6,935 nt of DNA from Eubacteriales bacterium. Lineage in GTDB: Bacteria > Bacillota > Clostridia > Christensenellales > CAG-138. A model generated the notes under the pieces. That model saw only the letters and a list, made by a program, of their open reading frames with translations. It ran no database searches and was not told the DNA's origin. The stretch is taken from the NCBI GenBank assembly GCA_028703645.1, contig JAQVML010000066.1, positions 1 through 6,935 of the forward strand, in the 5' to 3' direction. Below, in pieces: positions 6,257-6,935 of this stretch; position 1 is the first letter of the stretch; the number at the start of each line of letters is the position of its first letter. Position numbers and translations under genes: made by a program.

Positions 6257-6935
6257 CTACGCCTCCTTGGGGTAATACTTCTCGATGAACACATCCTTGA
6301 TGCGCTTGAGTTCCGACTTCGGCAAAATGCCGAGCAGCTTCCAGCCGAGATCGAGCGTCTCTTCGATGGTACGGTTGGTGTAATAGCCTTGCGACACATA
6401 CTCCTGCTCAAACGCGTCCGAAAACTTCGCATAGAGTTTATCGATGTCGCTCAGCGCCGCGTCGCCGAGAATGACGGCGAGCTCTTTTGCGTCTTTTCCG
6501 CGCGAATAGGCCGAGAAGAGCTGGTTCATCGTGTCCGCGTGGTCTTCGCGCGTTTTGCCTTTGCCAATGCCTTTGTCCTTCAAGCGGGAAAGCGAAGGCA
6601 GCACGTTGATCGGCGGCGTGAACCCTTTTCGGTAGAGTTCGCGGGAGAGGATGATCTGTCCTTCCGTAATGTAACCTGTCAGGTCGGGAATCGGGTGCGT
6701 CACGTCGTCCTCCGGCATGGAGAGAATCGGGATCATCGTGATGGAACCCGCGTTGTCGCGGATTCTGCCCGCGCGTTCATACATGCTCGCAAGGTCGGTG
6801 TAAAGATAACCGGGATAGCCGCGGCGACCGGGAACCTCTTTGCGCGCGGCGGAAACCTCGCGCAGCGCCTCTGCATAGTTGGTGATGTCCGTGATGATGA
6901 CCAGCACGTGCATGCCCAGTTCGTAAGCCAAGTAT
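6257..6935 (-). CDS. ntpB: V/A-type ATPase subunit B, C-terminal half (5' end outside window)
   Basis: Subunit B is the non-catalytic nucleotide-binding-fold subunit that alternates with catalytic subunit A in the V/A-ATPase head. The frame enters from the window edge; the first whole codons read YLAYELGMHVLVIITDITNYAEALRE, which is internal family sequence. The TTG near 6931 is therefore an ordinary leucine codon and not a start. Conserved pieces follow in order: RRGYPGYLYTDLASMYERAGR, PILSMPEDDVTHPIPDLTGYI, and PPINVLPSLSRLKDKGIG. The Arg in PSLSR probably acts as the arginine finger towards the catalytic site of subunit A. About 226 residues are visible of roughly 460. The end is intact and runs straight into ntpD. 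It is also named atpB or vatB. Confidence 0.97.
   Translation of the reverse strand, partial: YLAYELGMHVLVIITDITNYAEALREVSAARKEVPGRRGYPGYLYTDLASMYERAGRIRDNAGSITMIPILSMPEDDVTHPIPDLTGYITEGQIILSRELYRKGFTPPINVLPSLSRLKDKGIGKGKTREDHADTMNQLFSAYSRGKDAKELAVILGDAALSDIDKLYAKFSDAFEQEYVSQGYYTNRTIEETLDLGWKLLGILPKSELKRIKDVFIEKYYPKEA

Noticed and set aside
1..6935. CRISPR array, insertion sequence, tRNA, phage or defence genes
   Set aside because: I found no spaced direct repeats, transposase, terminal inverted repeats, tRNA cloverleaf or phage-like gene; almost all of the window is taken up by recognised genes and the SRP RNA.

Overview
The window looks like a chromosomal segment of a moderately GC-rich, probably anaerobic Clostridia-type Firmicute. 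Four things point that way: a V/A-type ATPase operon, a two-subunit iron-sulfur L-serine dehydratase, a large SRP RNA with an Alu domain, and strong AGGAGG-type ribosome binding sites with sigma-A-like promoters. I cannot name a genus. Every gene I accept lies on the minus strand, so transcription runs from high to low coordinates.

In transcription order, the window opens with the end of a V-type ATPase operon: subunit B (5' end outside the window), then subunit D three bases later, then a rho-independent terminator near 5566-5606. A clear extended -10 promoter (5499-5526) follows and drives a short QueG-like double [4Fe-4S] protein (4560-5468). Next is a separate promoter (4477-4506) and the large SRP RNA (about 4187-4462), which encodes no protein and ends at a perfect 12-bp hairpin.

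The last block is a tightly packed run of four genes: sdaAB (3412-4074), sdaAA (2503-3396), an ABC half-transporter of the multidrug/lipid exporter type (631-2478), and a nitrilase-superfamily C-N hydrolase (1-634, 3' end outside the window). Spacings are 15 nt, 24 nt and a 4-nt ATGA overlap, so they are probably cotranscribed. The two Sda subunits form the enzyme that deaminates L-serine to pyruvate and ammonia; why an exporter and a C-N hydrolase travel with them is unknown. The hydrolase is distinctly more AT-rich than the genes before it and may be a later addition.

Most of the window is ordinary housekeeping DNA, and I see no convincing undescribed system. The points most worth a second look are a UGAC apical tetraloop in SRP RNA helix 8 where GGAA is usual, a QueG-like protein that keeps all its cluster cysteines but appears to lack the catalytic Asp motif, and the unusual sda/ABC/nitrilase operon.
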